From Erythroxylum novogranatense (lineage: Eukaryota; Streptophyta; Magnoliopsida; Malpighiales; Erythroxylaceae): a DNA stretch of 64,000 bases. The stretch lies in NCBI GenBank assembly GCA_029891385.1, contig CM057231.1, positions 68,650,990 to 68,714,989 of the forward strand. The letters are read 5' to 3'. Numbering within the stretch: the first letter of the stretch is position 1; each line of letters opens with the position of its first letter. The notes beneath the pieces were generated by a model. The model saw only the letters and a program-made list of their open reading frames with translations, made no database searches and was not told where the DNA came from. A program made the translations under genes and the position numbers. Shown piece by piece: positions 1 to 10,186 of the stretch.

Positions 1-122
1 ATGATAGATGGTTATATAGGAGTAAAAAATATGTGCAGAAAATTGATAATGAATGGGTACATGTATATGTTCTATTTTTGGGTTAATGATCAAATATAGA
101 CTATGATTTGTTTGTGATTGAA
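1..122. other. Window edge, AT-rich, probably old LTR sequence
   Basis: No coding potential or RNA gene seen. It leads directly into the 218-bp repeat and probably belongs to the same degenerate gypsy-type LTR that continues at 6788-7914. Confidence 0.4.
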
Positions 123-695
123 ATTGAATTGAAATGGAATTAGGAATGAAGAGGAAATATTGAGGAAATAAGCTAGAAGTGATAGACTAAACAAAAGAGA
201 TTAACTAAGATGAAAATGATGATAAAGAGTGTTAGAAAATGTACAGATGTAGTGTTTCACTAAGCATGCATCTGTATTTTGGCATATCTTGCTTTGTAGA
301 CATCCAAATGGGATGCTTTTAAGTTCAGATTAAACTTAAAATTGAATTGAAATGGAATTAGGAATGAAGAGGAAATATTGAGGAAATAAGCTAGAAGTGA
401 TAGACTAAACAAAAGAGATTAACTAAGATGAAAATGATGATAAAGAGTGTTAGAAAATGTACAGATGCAGTGTTTCACTAAGCATGCATCTGTATTTTGG
501 CATATCTTGGTTTGTAGACATCCAAATGAGATGCTTTTAAGTTCAGATTAAACTTAAAATTGAATTGAAATGGAATTAGGAATGAAGAGGAAATATTGAG
601 GAAATAAGTTAGAAGTGATAGACTAAACAAAAGAGATTAACTAAGATGAAAATGATGATAAAGAGTGTTAGAAAATGTACAGATGCAGTGTTTCA
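123..695. repeat. 218-bp tandem repeat (about 2.6 copies)
   Basis: A unit beginning ATTGAATTGAAATGG starts at 123, 341 and 559, giving an exact 218-bp period with only a few substitutions. The third copy is cut at 695 by element A and resumes at 6788. The sequence is AT-rich and non-coding. It resembles the internal sequence of the gypsy-type LTRs elsewhere in the window, so it is probably a tandem module within an old LTR rather than a satellite array. Confidence 0.9.
691..695. other. Target-site duplication TTTCA, left (element A)
   Basis: Matches TTTCA at 6788-6792. Removing one copy and the element restores the 218-bp repeat sequence across the joint. Confidence 0.9.
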
Positions 696-931
696 TGTTG
701 GACCAATGGCGGTTGACAAATCAAATCCCTTTATGTTTTGATAATAATAAAATATCTAGAATTAGTTAAGAAATTATTTCAGGTATTATTCAATGAAAGA
801 ATTGTGCAAATCAAGATGAGCAAGTGTTTAATAATTGAAGAATCAAGATAGGAGTTTCCTTATAAGGGAAAATGGCATAAAACATGAGGATTATAGAAGA
901 TTTGGATGGATGTTACCGTTGAAGGCAACAC

Positions 932-1217
932 AAGTCGACATGCAAAGCACAAGTCGACTTATACATGAAGATATGTCAACACAAGTCGAATAACCATACA
1001 TAAGTCGACTTATCGAGGACGACAAGTCGACTTACATAGCACAAGTCGACTTATTGGAGAGCGGAGTTACAATTTTTACGTAAAATATTGTCACAAGTCG
1101 ACTTACACATTCGACAAGTCGACTTACGTAGCACAAGTCGACTTATTGGAGAGCGGAGTTACAATTTTTACGTAAAATGTTGTCACAAGCCAACTTACAC
1201 ATTCGACAAGTCGACTT
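932..1217. promoter_or_regulatory. Array of AAGTCGACTT palindromes in element A 5' LTR
   Basis: The perfect 10-bp palindrome AAGTCGACTT occurs at 951, 1002, 1024, 1043, 1095, 1116, 1135 and 1208, with near-matches at 932, 983 and 1187, usually 19-22 bp apart. The array lies about 120-400 bp upstream of the TATA box, where U3 enhancers sit. The 3' LTR carries eight or so copies (about 5987-6180). No protein known to bind it can be named from sequence alone. Confidence 0.7.
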
Positions 1218-1339
1218 ATGGATACAACAAATCAATTCCAACGGTCCAATTAGTCACAAATGGAAGGGAGATTATCAAGGAACGGTAATATTAATCAAGC
1301 AACGACTAGAATGAGCTCCAACAGCTATATTTCTTCAAG

Positions 1340-1348
1340 TATAAATAG
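1340..1348 (+). promoter_or_regulatory. TATA box in element A 5' LTR
   Basis: TATAAATAG, conserved at 6303-6311 in the 3' LTR, in the right order after the palindrome array and before the presumed R region. Confidence 0.65.
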
Positions 1349-1828
1349 AGGATGATGGAAGAAGAGTAAATATAAGTTCTAAAGCCTACATACTCTTCAA
1401 TTGCTCCAAAATTGCTCATTATTGTTCTTACTTCGTTACAATTGTATTGAGCACATGTTCTTCAATCTTTATCATATTTTTCTTACAATTTGAGTGACTA
1501 GTGAAAGGTCACGTGTGAGGTAGGATTTGTGTCGGAAGACAAATCGATTGTAAAGGTTGCTTGAGCCGGAATTCAAGTGGCATTGTAAAAAGTTCACACT
1601 CAACTACAAAGTGTGCAATAAAGTGATTGGCAAAATCCTAAGTGGGAGCTTAGGTAGAGGACGAGGTCTTAACATCGAACCTCTATAAAAGCAAGTTTGA
1701 TCTTCTTCCTACTCTTTTATTTAAATTTGTTTAAATTGTTTTTGTGTGAATTAACTTCTGATTTTGTTGTAGAAAATTACAAAAAGCTTAAGGATCTATT
1801 CAACCCCCCCTTCTAGATCACTTACAAT

Positions 1829-1840
1829 TGGTATCAGAGT
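1829..1840 (+). other. Primer-binding site, tRNA-iMet type
   Basis: TGGTATCAGAGT two bases after the 5' LTR end matches the plant initiator tRNA-Met 3' end complement except at the last base. Confidence 0.85.
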
Positions 1841-1854
1841 AGAAGTATTCAGGG

Positions 1855-3430
1855 ATGGCACACAATAACATAGCGGAAGAAGGTAACACAAACAACCGCC
1901 CTCTTTTATTTAATGGTACTAATTATTCTTCTTGGAAAAATCCTATGAAGTATCACATTATAAGCGAGGGAGTAGAATATTGGAAGATAATTATCTTCGA
2001 TCCACAACCACCTTTTTTAAAAAATGGTGAGTTAAAAATAGAGCTGGAATACGATGAAAATGACTGGAGGCAAGCTTACATCAACGCAAAAGCAATGAAG
2101 CTAATTTATTGCGCTCTCACGGTTGACGAAAGAAACCGAGTTAACTCATGTACCAGTGCCAAAGAAATGTGGGAGAGACTTCGCATCACCCATGAAGGAA
2201 CCAACCAAGTCCGGGAGACAAAGATCAACTTGCTGCTTCATGACTATGAAATGTTTGTCATGAAGGAAGGTGAGTCTATTTTTACTATGCTTAATCGTTT
2301 TGCAGAAATCATAAATGGATTAGGCAACCTTGGAAAGCATATGACGGACAACGAGAAGGTAAAGAAAATTCTTCGCTCACTACCAAAGGAATGGGACTCA
2401 TAAGTCACTGCCATTATGGAGTCCAAAGATATGAATCATTTGGAATTCAACGCCTTGGTGGGATCACTTATCAACTATGAGATCATTCTCAAATCCAGAG
2501 GAGGTATAGGTAAGCCACAAAAATCAATTGCTTTAAAAGCTAATACTTCTTCTTTTGATGAAAGTGATGAAGAAATAGATGAAGAGGAGGAAGACGAAGA
2601 GATAGCAATGTACGCTAGAAATTTGAGAAAATTCAAAGGACTTCTCAAAAATCGTAGGAAGGAATTAAATGGTGGAAGAAATGGAGAAAAGAAAATTTGC
2701 AATTGAAAGAAAATCCAAGGGCTATGACGAAAAGAAAAGCAATGAAGAATGTTGGAGATGTGGAAAACGGGGACATCTCGCAAGAGAATGCAAAAGTTCA
2801 TCCTCCACATCAAACTTCTAGAAAAATGACAAATACGACAAAGGAAAAAGGAAAACTAGCCTGGTGGCAACTTGGAGTGATGATGAGGAAGCATACCAAA
2901 GCGATGATGAAAACAACTTGGAACTTATGGCAAATAGTTCATCAAGTGATGATGAAAATGAGGTAACTTTCAATGACCAAGATCTAAGAGATTCTTTTGA
3001 TGCTTTACAAGCTGATTTTGAAGAAGATATTAAGATTAACAAAAAATTAAGAAAGAAAATACGAGAATTGGTTGCTGAAAATAGTACCTTACATGAAACT
3101 ATTGATGATTTAGATAGTCTAAAGGAAGATCATTCTGCATGCCTTGTTGAAAAGGAAAAACTTGTTTGTGAGCTTGATAGACTTAGAAAAGAATTTTCGT
3201 ATGTGGTTGGAAAATTTGTGAATGGAAACGAAAAGTTTGAAAAATTGTTATCGTTGCAAAGATATTCAATTTCTAAACATGGATTAGGATATGATCCTTT
3301 TGATAGAGATTGTTCGTTAATTTCCAAATTTACTAAGGATGGAAAAATCGCTCAATGTGCTAGATGCTTGAAAGATGGTCATATAGAAATTGGTTGCAAG
3401 AGTACTAGAAGATGTGTTTGTGAACATTAA
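1855..3430 (+). pseudogene. gag: Element A gag remnant
   Basis: Copia-type Gag. The N-terminal part (ATG at 1855) has the LFNGTNYSSWK motif and the AKEMWERL...HEGTNQVRETK segment of the UBN2/DUF4219 group. It is interrupted by an in-frame TAA at 2401-2403, continues in the same frame to about 2700, then shifts by one frame. The shifted frame carries a CCHC zinc knuckle (C-x2-C-x4-H-x4-C, 2750-2791) for RNA binding and then an acidic, Ser/Asp-rich stretch and a Lys/Glu/Leu-rich coiled coil up to the stop at 3428-3430. A further Cys-rich patch (CARCLKDGH) lies near the end. A zinc knuckle followed by a coiled coil matches SIRE-type Gag. No protease follows. Confidence 0.85.
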
Positions 3431-3620
3431 ATTGAGATTAGGCATGTGTGATTTAAATTCCTTTGGTTGAATTTAGTTTTGGCTACATTCATATATCAAA
3501 TGGTCAAATTATGAGGCAAACGTGCAATCACATCTGAAGATACATTCATCTTGCTGCATACATGGGCTGAAAAGAGATTTAATTTGGAGTTTGGACACAT
3601 TTTATGACTTGGCCATTAGC
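3431..3620. other. Non-coding spacer in element A
   Basis: No coding sequence seen; this is where protease and the rest of pol would be expected in an autonomous relative. Confidence 0.5.
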
Positions 3621-3810
3621 AAGTCGAGTTATCTGGGAATCAGTCGACTTATGATTTTTCACAACGCTTGGAGAATGCAGAAATTGGAGGATAAGTCGAC
3701 TTATATAGATCGACAAGTCGACTTATGAAGGTCGATAAGTCAACTTATGAGGGAAACAAGTCGACTTATTAAGGTCGATAAGTCGACTTATGCAGGAAAC
3801 AAATCGACTT
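3621..3810. promoter_or_regulatory. Second AAGTCGACTT palindrome array, internal to element A
   Basis: AAGTCGACTT or a one-base variant occurs at 3621, 3641, 3693, 3715, 3737, 3758, 3780 and 3801, mostly at 21-22-bp steps. This is the motif of the LTR arrays, but here it lies inside the element, immediately upstream of a plant-like leader and the 3' ORF. It may act as a promoter-proximal array for that ORF (inference). Confidence 0.6.
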
Positions 3811-3829
3811 ATGTCTATACGGAGGCTTT

Positions 3830-4069
3830 AAAACTCTTTACCCCTTTTCTTCTCCGAAACCCTATTCTCTCTAAAACCTCTGCAATTTTTCTCTCCAACT
3901 CGACTTATCCCTTAAAATCTCTTCAGATCTTCGTTACCCATAAGCTTTCGACCATCTTTGTTACATTACCCACTCATTATCTCTTCAGATCATGCTCTTC
4001 TTTGAAAACCCCTTTCTCATATCTCTCAAACCCTAAACCTGCAATTTTTCCCCTTCTCTCTAAACATCC
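3830..4069 (+). promoter_or_regulatory. Pyrimidine-rich leader (5'UTR-like) of the 3' ORF
   Basis: A C/T-rich stretch with repeated TCTTCAGATC and a telo-box-like AAACCCTAAACC (about 4028-4039) ends at the ATG at 4070. This composition is typical of plant 5' untranslated leaders and unlike the rest of the element, so the ORF may have been captured with its own leader. No obvious TATA box was found. Confidence 0.5.
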
Positions 4070-5347
4070 ATGGCTCCTCGAAAATCTTCAAGGAAAGGGA
4101 AAGAAACCGCTCCTCCACAAGGTCCCCACGTTAACTATGGACCAAGAATTCGTGGGTCTTCTTCAAGGGGAGATGCTACGAGGGAGGATGACGCGATTGA
4201 ACCTAGGTTTGTGTCTAAGGACGCACAAACTCTCTACTACAAGGTGCTATAAAATGAGGTATTAATTCCTTCTATGAGATTTGACTAGGGAGAACTTGAT
4301 CATAGTGAGTTTACTGAGGTGTTTGCTGAAATTACTAATCTGGGGTTGCGAGATTTCTTAGGATTTCAGGATGATATTTATGAAGATATAGTAAGGGAAT
4401 TCTATGCGAATCGATTGTGACCGATAATGTTGAGGATGGAGTTAATCTCATCTAAAATTAACAGAAAGCAATTTATCTATGTGAATCAGTTTTGTGTACC
4501 ATGTTTAACTTGCCTAGAGGAGGAGTTAGGCCTAGAGCTTCCTTTACTGATTTTGAGATTTTGAGGAATGCTGAAGGTGATACTAATGAGGAAGCCGAAG
4601 AGAATTTCAACTATACTGAGGAAAAAGGGGCTGATCTGTTGGTTCGGTTATGTTCCGATCATTCCCCTCCCTTTGAGGCTATGGATCTACCGTTAAATTA
4701 TCGATTATTACATTATGTGATTAACAGGGTTGTGTACCCAAAGAAAGCTAGTAATAATCAGATCACTTCTTTGGATAAGGAGATTCTGTGGCATATAGAA
4801 GAACGGAAAATTAATTATGCCAGTCTGATTATTCAGATGATGAGGAAGAAGGCTAGCTTATTACGAGGACAGCTGAAAGGGAAACCTGTCCGGCATAAAG
4901 GAATGCCTTATGTTGTTTTGATTACCCATCTCTCTCAAGTTCAAAGGTGTGATCTGGCTTCTTATGCTTCTCTTCCCTATCCTTAGAGTTGGAGATTCAC
5001 ACCTTATAATTTGAGAAGTATGAAGCTGGTAAGAATAGTTGAAAAAGGCTGGGTCTACTCTCATTATGTTGAGAAGCTTGGTTTGACTTTAGCAGGTGGC
5101 AGTACCTTCGAGGAAACGATCTAAGAGGCGGATCGTCCTAGTAGTTCACGACGGTAATGAGAGAAGAAGTGAGGTATCTCAAGATGAGATTGCTGAAATT
5201 AATGAACAATTGGATGATTTACATGAGCGCCTCGATGGTCTCCAATCTATACTTCATGGGTTTGCAAAGAAAATGGATGCTCAACACAAAATGCTTAAGA
5301 AGATCTTTAAGAAGTTAAGGTGTAGGCACGATGATTCTTCGTCATGA
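4070..5347 (+). pseudogene. Element A 3' ORF, putative plant transposon protein domain
   Basis: Starts at an ATG in good plant context with a basic N-terminus (MAPRKSSRKGKE). It reads in frame 2 with stops at about 4250, 4286 and 4418, shifts to frame 1 for 4492-4986, meets an in-frame TAG at 4984-4986, and ends in frame 2 (5096-5347) as a basic patch plus a heptad-like coiled coil (EINEQLDDLHERLDGLQ). The central part (NYRLLHYVINR...ILWHIEERKINYASLIIQMM) resembles the domain annotated as putative plant transposon protein (PF20167-like), often found in 3' regions of plant LTR elements. Its function is unknown. Element B has a related ORF at the same place. Confidence 0.6.
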
Positions 5348-5739
5348 TGTGTATTGACTTGTGCCTTGACCAACATTTAAACTTCTGTTTTTGTTTTATG
5401 TGCTTTTTATGTGTTTGTCTTGGTTTGACATATTTTGTAATGACTATTGCTATTATTTGTGTTTGCTGCTATGTTTGGTTATAAACTTTATTAATCTTCA
5501 TTTGAGTATATTTTCACTATTGATTTTGATTATGACAAAAGGGAGAGTAAATTGGAAATTGATATTTGATTGAGGGGAGTAAAATATATTGATTTGCACC
5601 TATATTGATTTCTATTTAAACCATTGGTTTATTAATTAAGGGGAAGAGAAACTAACCATCAAGACAAGGGATTAAAAACCTTGATCAAGTTTTATGTCTT
5701 TCAAATTTCTTTTCAATTTCTAAATATTTTGTCATTATC
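5348..5739. other. 3' untranslated part of element A
   Basis: AT-rich, no coding features; leads to the polypurine tract. Confidence 0.6.
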
Positions 5740-5752
5740 AAAAAGGGGGAGA
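5740..5752 (+). other. Polypurine tract, element A
   Basis: AAAAAGGGGGAGA immediately before the 3' LTR; element B has the same string before its 3' LTR. Confidence 0.88.
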
Positions 5753-5753
5753 T

Positions 5754-6787
5754 TGTTGGACCAATGGTGGTTGACAAATCAAATCCTTTATGTTTTGATA
5801 ATAATAAAATATCTAGAATTAGTTAAGAAATTATTTGGTATTATTCAATGAAAGAATTGTGCAAATCAAGATGAGCAAATGTTTAATCATTGAAGAATCA
5901 AGATAGGAGTTTCCTTATAAGGGAAAATGGCATAAAACATGAGGATTATAGAAGATTTGGATGGATGTTACCGTTGAAGGCAACACAAGTCGACTTGCAA
6001 AGCACAAGTCGACTTATACATGAAGATATGTCAACACAAGTCGACTAACCATACATAAGTCGACTTATCGAGGACGACAAGTCGACTTACATAGCACAAG
6101 TCGACTTATTGGAGAGCGGAGTCACAATTTTTACGTAAAATGTTGTCACAAGTCGACTTACACATTCGACAAGTCGACTTATGGATACAACAAATCAATT
6201 CCAACGGTCCAATTAGTCACAAATGGAAGGGAGATTATCAAGGAACGGTAATATTAATCAAGCAACTGCTAGAATGAGCTCCAGCAGCTATATTTCTTCA
6301 AGTATAAATAGAGGATGATGAAAGAAGAGTAAATATAAGTTCTAAAGCCTACATACTCTTCAATTGCTCCAAAATTGCTCATTATTGTTCTTACTTCGTT
6401 ACAATTGTATTGAGCACTTGTTCTTCAATCTTTATCATATTTTTCTTACAATTTGAGTGACTAGTGAAAGGTCACGTGTGAGGTAGGATTTGTGCCGGAA
6501 GACAAATCGATTGTAAAGGTTGCTTGAGCCGAAATTCAAGTGACATTGTAAAAAGTTCACACTCAACTAAAAAGTATGCAATAAAGTGATTAGCAAAATC
6601 CTAAGTGGGAGCTTAGGTAGGGGCGTGGAGTCTTAAGACCGAACCTCTATAAAAAATGTTTGATCTTCTTCCTACTCTTTTATTTAATTTTGTTTAAATT
6701 GTTTTGTGTGAATTAACTTCTAATTTTGTTGTAGAAAATTACAAAAAGCTTAAGGATCTATTCAACCCCCCTTGTAGATCACTTACA
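5754..6787 (+). repeat. 3' LTR of element A
   Basis: TGTTGGACCAATGG...CACTTACA, nearly identical to 696-1826 but lacking the 92-bp duplication. It carries about eight AAGTCGACTT-type palindromes and TATAAATAG at 6303-6311. It is followed by TSD TTTCA. Confidence 0.92.
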
Positions 6788-7914
6788 TTTCACTAAGTAT
6801 GAATCTGTATTTTGGCATATCTTGATCTGTAGACATCCAAATGGGAGACATATGGCTATATTTTTCACGAAGAAATCAAAGTTGAATTCTGTCTCAAAGA
6901 GCTTCAAATTTTAGCTCAAAGTTGAGTTTGTGGACTCTGTCATGGTTTGGAACATTTTATAGTGTTTTTAGCATAACTTCAGAATATCAAACCAAATTGC
7001 ATGAAATTGGTTTCATTTGAAACTTAAGACATAAAGAAACAACTGTTTAGAAGAGTATTTTGACTAAATCCCTCATTTTTCTTGTCAAAATTGCCATGAA
7101 AGTGTGAACCAAAGGTCTATTTTGGAGAAGAAGAGACTTTGCAGCATTTGAGTTTGGAGAAGAAAAAGAGGAGCACGATCTTGACATTGAATGCTTGCTG
7201 AAGTGGACTAATGTGAATATCCTTCACTCTTTTGGTCATAAATTCTTCTCCCGACCTCCAAATGACATGAGACTTGAACCATTGGACTCATAACTCGTTG
7301 ATCTTCATCTCCACAAAACTTTATAACCATCTGAAATCATTCTGGAGAGATTGATTGATGAATTTGGGACGGAATTGATGAGGAGTTTTGGAAAATGATA
7401 ACTGGAGTATTTTCACAAAATATGTTTTGATATTTTAGACATAACTTGTTATGTAGTTATCCAAATGAAATCATTCTTAATTTAGATTAAAATAGAGACA
7501 TAGGGCTACAATTGTTATGAAGAAATCAAATTCCAATTCTGTCTCTATAGTTCCAGAATCTGACTTGAAGTTGGGTATAGAATACTGTTATAGTTAAGGA
7601 ATGACCTGAATTATTTGGAGTATAACTTTTAGAATATTGAACCAAATTGAATGATGTTGGTGTTATTAGAAACTTGAGAAAATAGGGAATATGTTATTAG
7701 AAGAAAGTTTTGCCAAATTACCTCATTTGCATTGTCTAATTAGTCATGGAAAATAGACCCAAAGGTTTGAAATTTTGGAGAATTTATAAGAAAGAATGAG
7801 AGTTTGGATATTTTATGATCATTTATGTTAGAATAACAATAGTGAGAATTGTTGGTATTAAAGTGCCAAAGACATGTGTATAATGGAGATGAAGGGTTTC
7901 ATATGACTTTGGTT
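6788..7914 (+). repeat. Old gypsy-type LTR sequence between elements A and B
   Basis: Non-coding. The first bases continue the 218-bp repeat interrupted at 695. The stretch 7590-7750 (GAGTATAACTTTTAGAATAT...GAACCAAATTGAATG) is clearly homologous to 52480-52620 in the solo LTR at 50745-55073. A second, diverged copy of the same module lies at about 6950-7090, so the old LTR is built of diverged direct repeats. Confidence 0.7.
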
Positions 7915-8853
7915 TGTTAAGTCAACATGACTTTACATAAATATGATTTTGATGTATAACAAAAAGAGTTCAAATCTGAGAAAAACAAAATGCATTTAAG
8001 TCGGATCTGACGCATAAAGCGACGCAGAGCGCAAATGCAAAGCGACGCATAACATAAATGCAAAATGCACCACATTTAAAATGCAAAAGCAGACCTGAGC
8101 CTAAATGCAAAAGCGGCCGCAGACGCAAATACAAAAGCAAATGCAGACGCCTTGAAAAGAAGAAGACGCAAGAGTCGGATTCGAGTTAATTCTGAGAACT
8201 CAACTGATTAACTGCTTTTTAAAGATTCAAGATTCAAGATTCAAGATTCAAGCGATTGGAGCGAAGGATATAAATACAAGTCGAAGTCGAAGATTGCAAA
8301 GTTACTGAAACTTCTGAAAGTTACACAAAAGTTTCCACAAAGAGCTTACGGATATTTACGAAATAGAGAAAAATTACTTGGAGAAAAAGTGATTTAGCTG
8401 AGTGCTATTGATACGTAACAAGTGTTCAAATATTTTTCGAGAAGAAAATTTATGCGGATAGCTGCAGAGGCTAAGTGTGAAATATCTTGGTTGTAGAGAC
8501 TGAAGAGGCTCGTGGAAAGAATACTTATAGCGTTTGAAGAGATAGTGAAATCTCGGAAGAAACTCGAGGATGGATGTAGCCCAACGTTTGGGGTGAACCA
8601 GGATAAATCTTAGTGTCTACCACTCTTACTCTCTATCTCTATTTCAGTTTCAAATTTTATCATTATGCACTTTTTATATACACAGATTGAAGAGTTTGAT
8701 TAATCAGAATCTATAAAAATTCTGTAAAGAATTTTATTTCTAACAAATAGTTCTGAAAAGATTTATAAAAAGGGGAATACACAATTCAACCCCCCCTTCT
8801 AGTGCATTCTAATATCGTTTTCTAAGTGTTGTATTAACGTGTGATTCACTTCA
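7915..8853 (+). repeat. 5' LTR of element B
   Basis: Starts TGTTAAGTCAACATG and ends TGATTCACTTCA before the primer site. TATAAATAC at 8269-8277 is a TATA box candidate, preceded by a short GATTCAA tandem repeat (about 8224-8252). The region around 8000-8150 carries GCAGACGCAAATGC-like repeats that are better preserved and longer in the 3' LTR. Confidence 0.9.
8269..8277 (+). promoter_or_regulatory. TATA box, element B LTR
   Basis: TATAAATAC, conserved at 16646-16654 in the 3' LTR. Confidence 0.6.
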
Positions 8854-8855
8854 AT

Positions 8856-8867
8856 TGGTATTAGAGC
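8856..8867 (+). other. Primer-binding site, element B
   Basis: TGGTATTAGAGC, one mismatch from the initiator tRNA-Met complement, just after the LTR. Confidence 0.82.
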
Positions 8868-8910
8868 AAGGTATCCAAGAATCACTTTGGCGAAGTGTGG
8901 ATTAAAGATA

Positions 8911-10186
8911 ATGGCGGAGTCACATGTATACATCGTTGAAGGAGCCTCAGTCACTAGACCTCCAGCATTCAACGGAGAAGACTATCACTACTGGAAAGAT
9001 AGGATACGGCTATTCTACACATGTCGACCTTTGGGACGTAATAGAGAACGGACCTTATACACCTGTAGATGAAGAATGCAATTCTATTCCACGGAACAGA
9101 TGGACGGCTGATCAGAAAGCAAGAATACAGTTAAATTCAAAGGTGAAATTTTTCTTGACGTGTGCCCTAAGCAGGAGCGAGTACGACAAAGTCCACGGTT
9201 GCGACACTGCAAAAGAAATGTGGGACACACTGTCCATTGCTCACGAAGGCACAAGCCAAGTTAAAGAATCCAAGATAAGTATTCTTGTGCATCAATATGA
9301 ACTTTTCAGGATGGAAGATGAAGAATCTGTTGATCAAATGTTTGAAAGATTTCAAACAATTGTCAATGGATTGAAAGCTCTTGGAAGGACATACAACAAT
9401 CAATATCATGTTCAAAAGATTCTAAGAAGTCTTCCTAAGAGATGGAGACCTAAAGTTACTGCGGTGCAAGAAGCCAAAGACTTGAGTGTGTTAAAGCTAG
9501 ATGAGTTGCTGGGATCCTTGAAGATTCATCAAGTTGAACTCAACGCTGAAGACAAGCCCAAGTGGGACAAGTCAATAGCACTGAAGGCCGGACAGAAGAA
9601 TCATAAGACTCAGAGAAGGAGGAAGTTATCAAAGGCGTTGAAAATTGAAGAATCAAAGGATGACAACTCCAGCCAATCAGAATCAGAGTCAAGTGATGAA
9701 GATGACGAATTATCTTTCATCTCTAGAAAGATAAGACGCATGTGGAAGAAGAAATCCAGAGGGAACCAGACATTCAGAAAGAGTGGGAAAGATGAAGCTA
9801 AACCAGAGAAGTCTTCTATTATCTGCTACGAGTGCAATCAGCCTGGACACTATAAGTCCGAATGTCCTACTCTCAAGAAGAAACCAAAGAAGAGTAGAGA
9901 AGGCAAGAAAAGCATGATGGCAACTTGGGAGGACCTAGATTCATCCGAATCGAATCTGTTTCGAGTCATCGAATATCTGAACATCTGCCTGATGGCCGAG
10001 GAAGATAGTGATGAGGAGGTAAAATCTGACTACGATAATTTGCATGATGCTTACTGAGAACTATTAGAAGATTCTCATGCTATTCTGAAACAGTACAAGA
10101 TGTTGAAGAAAAAGTATGCAGAGAATATTAGACATATTGAGGTAATAGAGAGAAAATATATGTCTAAAGAAACAATTAGAAGATAA
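8911..10186 (+). pseudogene. gag: Element B gag remnant
   Basis: Likely start ATG at 8911 (MAESHVYIVEG). The reading frame changes near 9015, where this copy lacks 8 bases present in the second copy at 17296. The rest runs in frame 2 to a TGA at 10055-10057 and weakly on to about 10186. It has the FNGEDYHYWKDR motif, the CDTAKEMWDTL...HEGTSQVKESK core, an acidic Ser/Glu-rich linker, and a CCHC zinc knuckle (CYECNQPGHYKSEC, 9824-9865) for RNA packaging. A Lys-rich coiled coil follows the knuckle. The same organisation is seen in element A. Confidence 0.88.

Larger units (their letters stand above)
696..1826 (+). repeat. 5' LTR of element A
   Basis: Begins TGTTGGACCAATGG and ends CACTTACA directly before the primer site. 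It is about 97 bp longer than its partner at 5754-6787, mainly because of a 92-bp direct duplication (about 1038-1129 and 1130-1221) that is single in the 3' LTR. It contains the AAGTCGACTT palindrome array and a TATA box. Confidence 0.92.
696..6787 (+). mobile_element. Element A: non-autonomous Copia-like LTR retrotransposon (TR-GAG-like) with 3' ORF
   Basis: Complete element with TG...CA LTRs (696-1826 and 5754-6787), 5-bp TSD TTTCA (691-695 and 6788-6792), a tRNA-Met-type primer site after the 5' LTR and a polypurine tract before the 3' LTR. The flanking sequence reads on across the insertion. Inside are a broken gag (1855-3430), a palindrome array (3621-3810), a pyrimidine-rich leader and a second broken ORF (4070-5347). 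I found no protease, integrase, RT or RNase H motif in any frame, so movement must have relied on another element. The LTR ends and polypurine tract resemble those of element B, which suggests a SIRE-lineage relative. TR-GAG elements (gag only) are known in plants; an extra 3' ORF on top of gag is less usual. Confidence 0.88.

Noticed and set aside
932..1217. CRISPR-like array of short repeats with spacers
   Set aside because: The repeats are 10 bp with spacers of about 10 bp, partly repeated themselves, inside a eukaryotic LTR and copied in the 3' LTR. No cas genes and no prokaryotic context.
1829..1840. tRNA gene
   Set aside because: The match to tRNA-iMet is only the 3' end complement, as in other primer-binding sites; no cloverleaf or A/B boxes around it. 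The same holds for 8856, 17241 and 31884.
4028..4039. AAACCCTAAACC as telomeric repeat
   Set aside because: A single degenerate unit in a leader; best seen as a telo-box or pyrimidine-rich leader motif, not an interstitial telomere.
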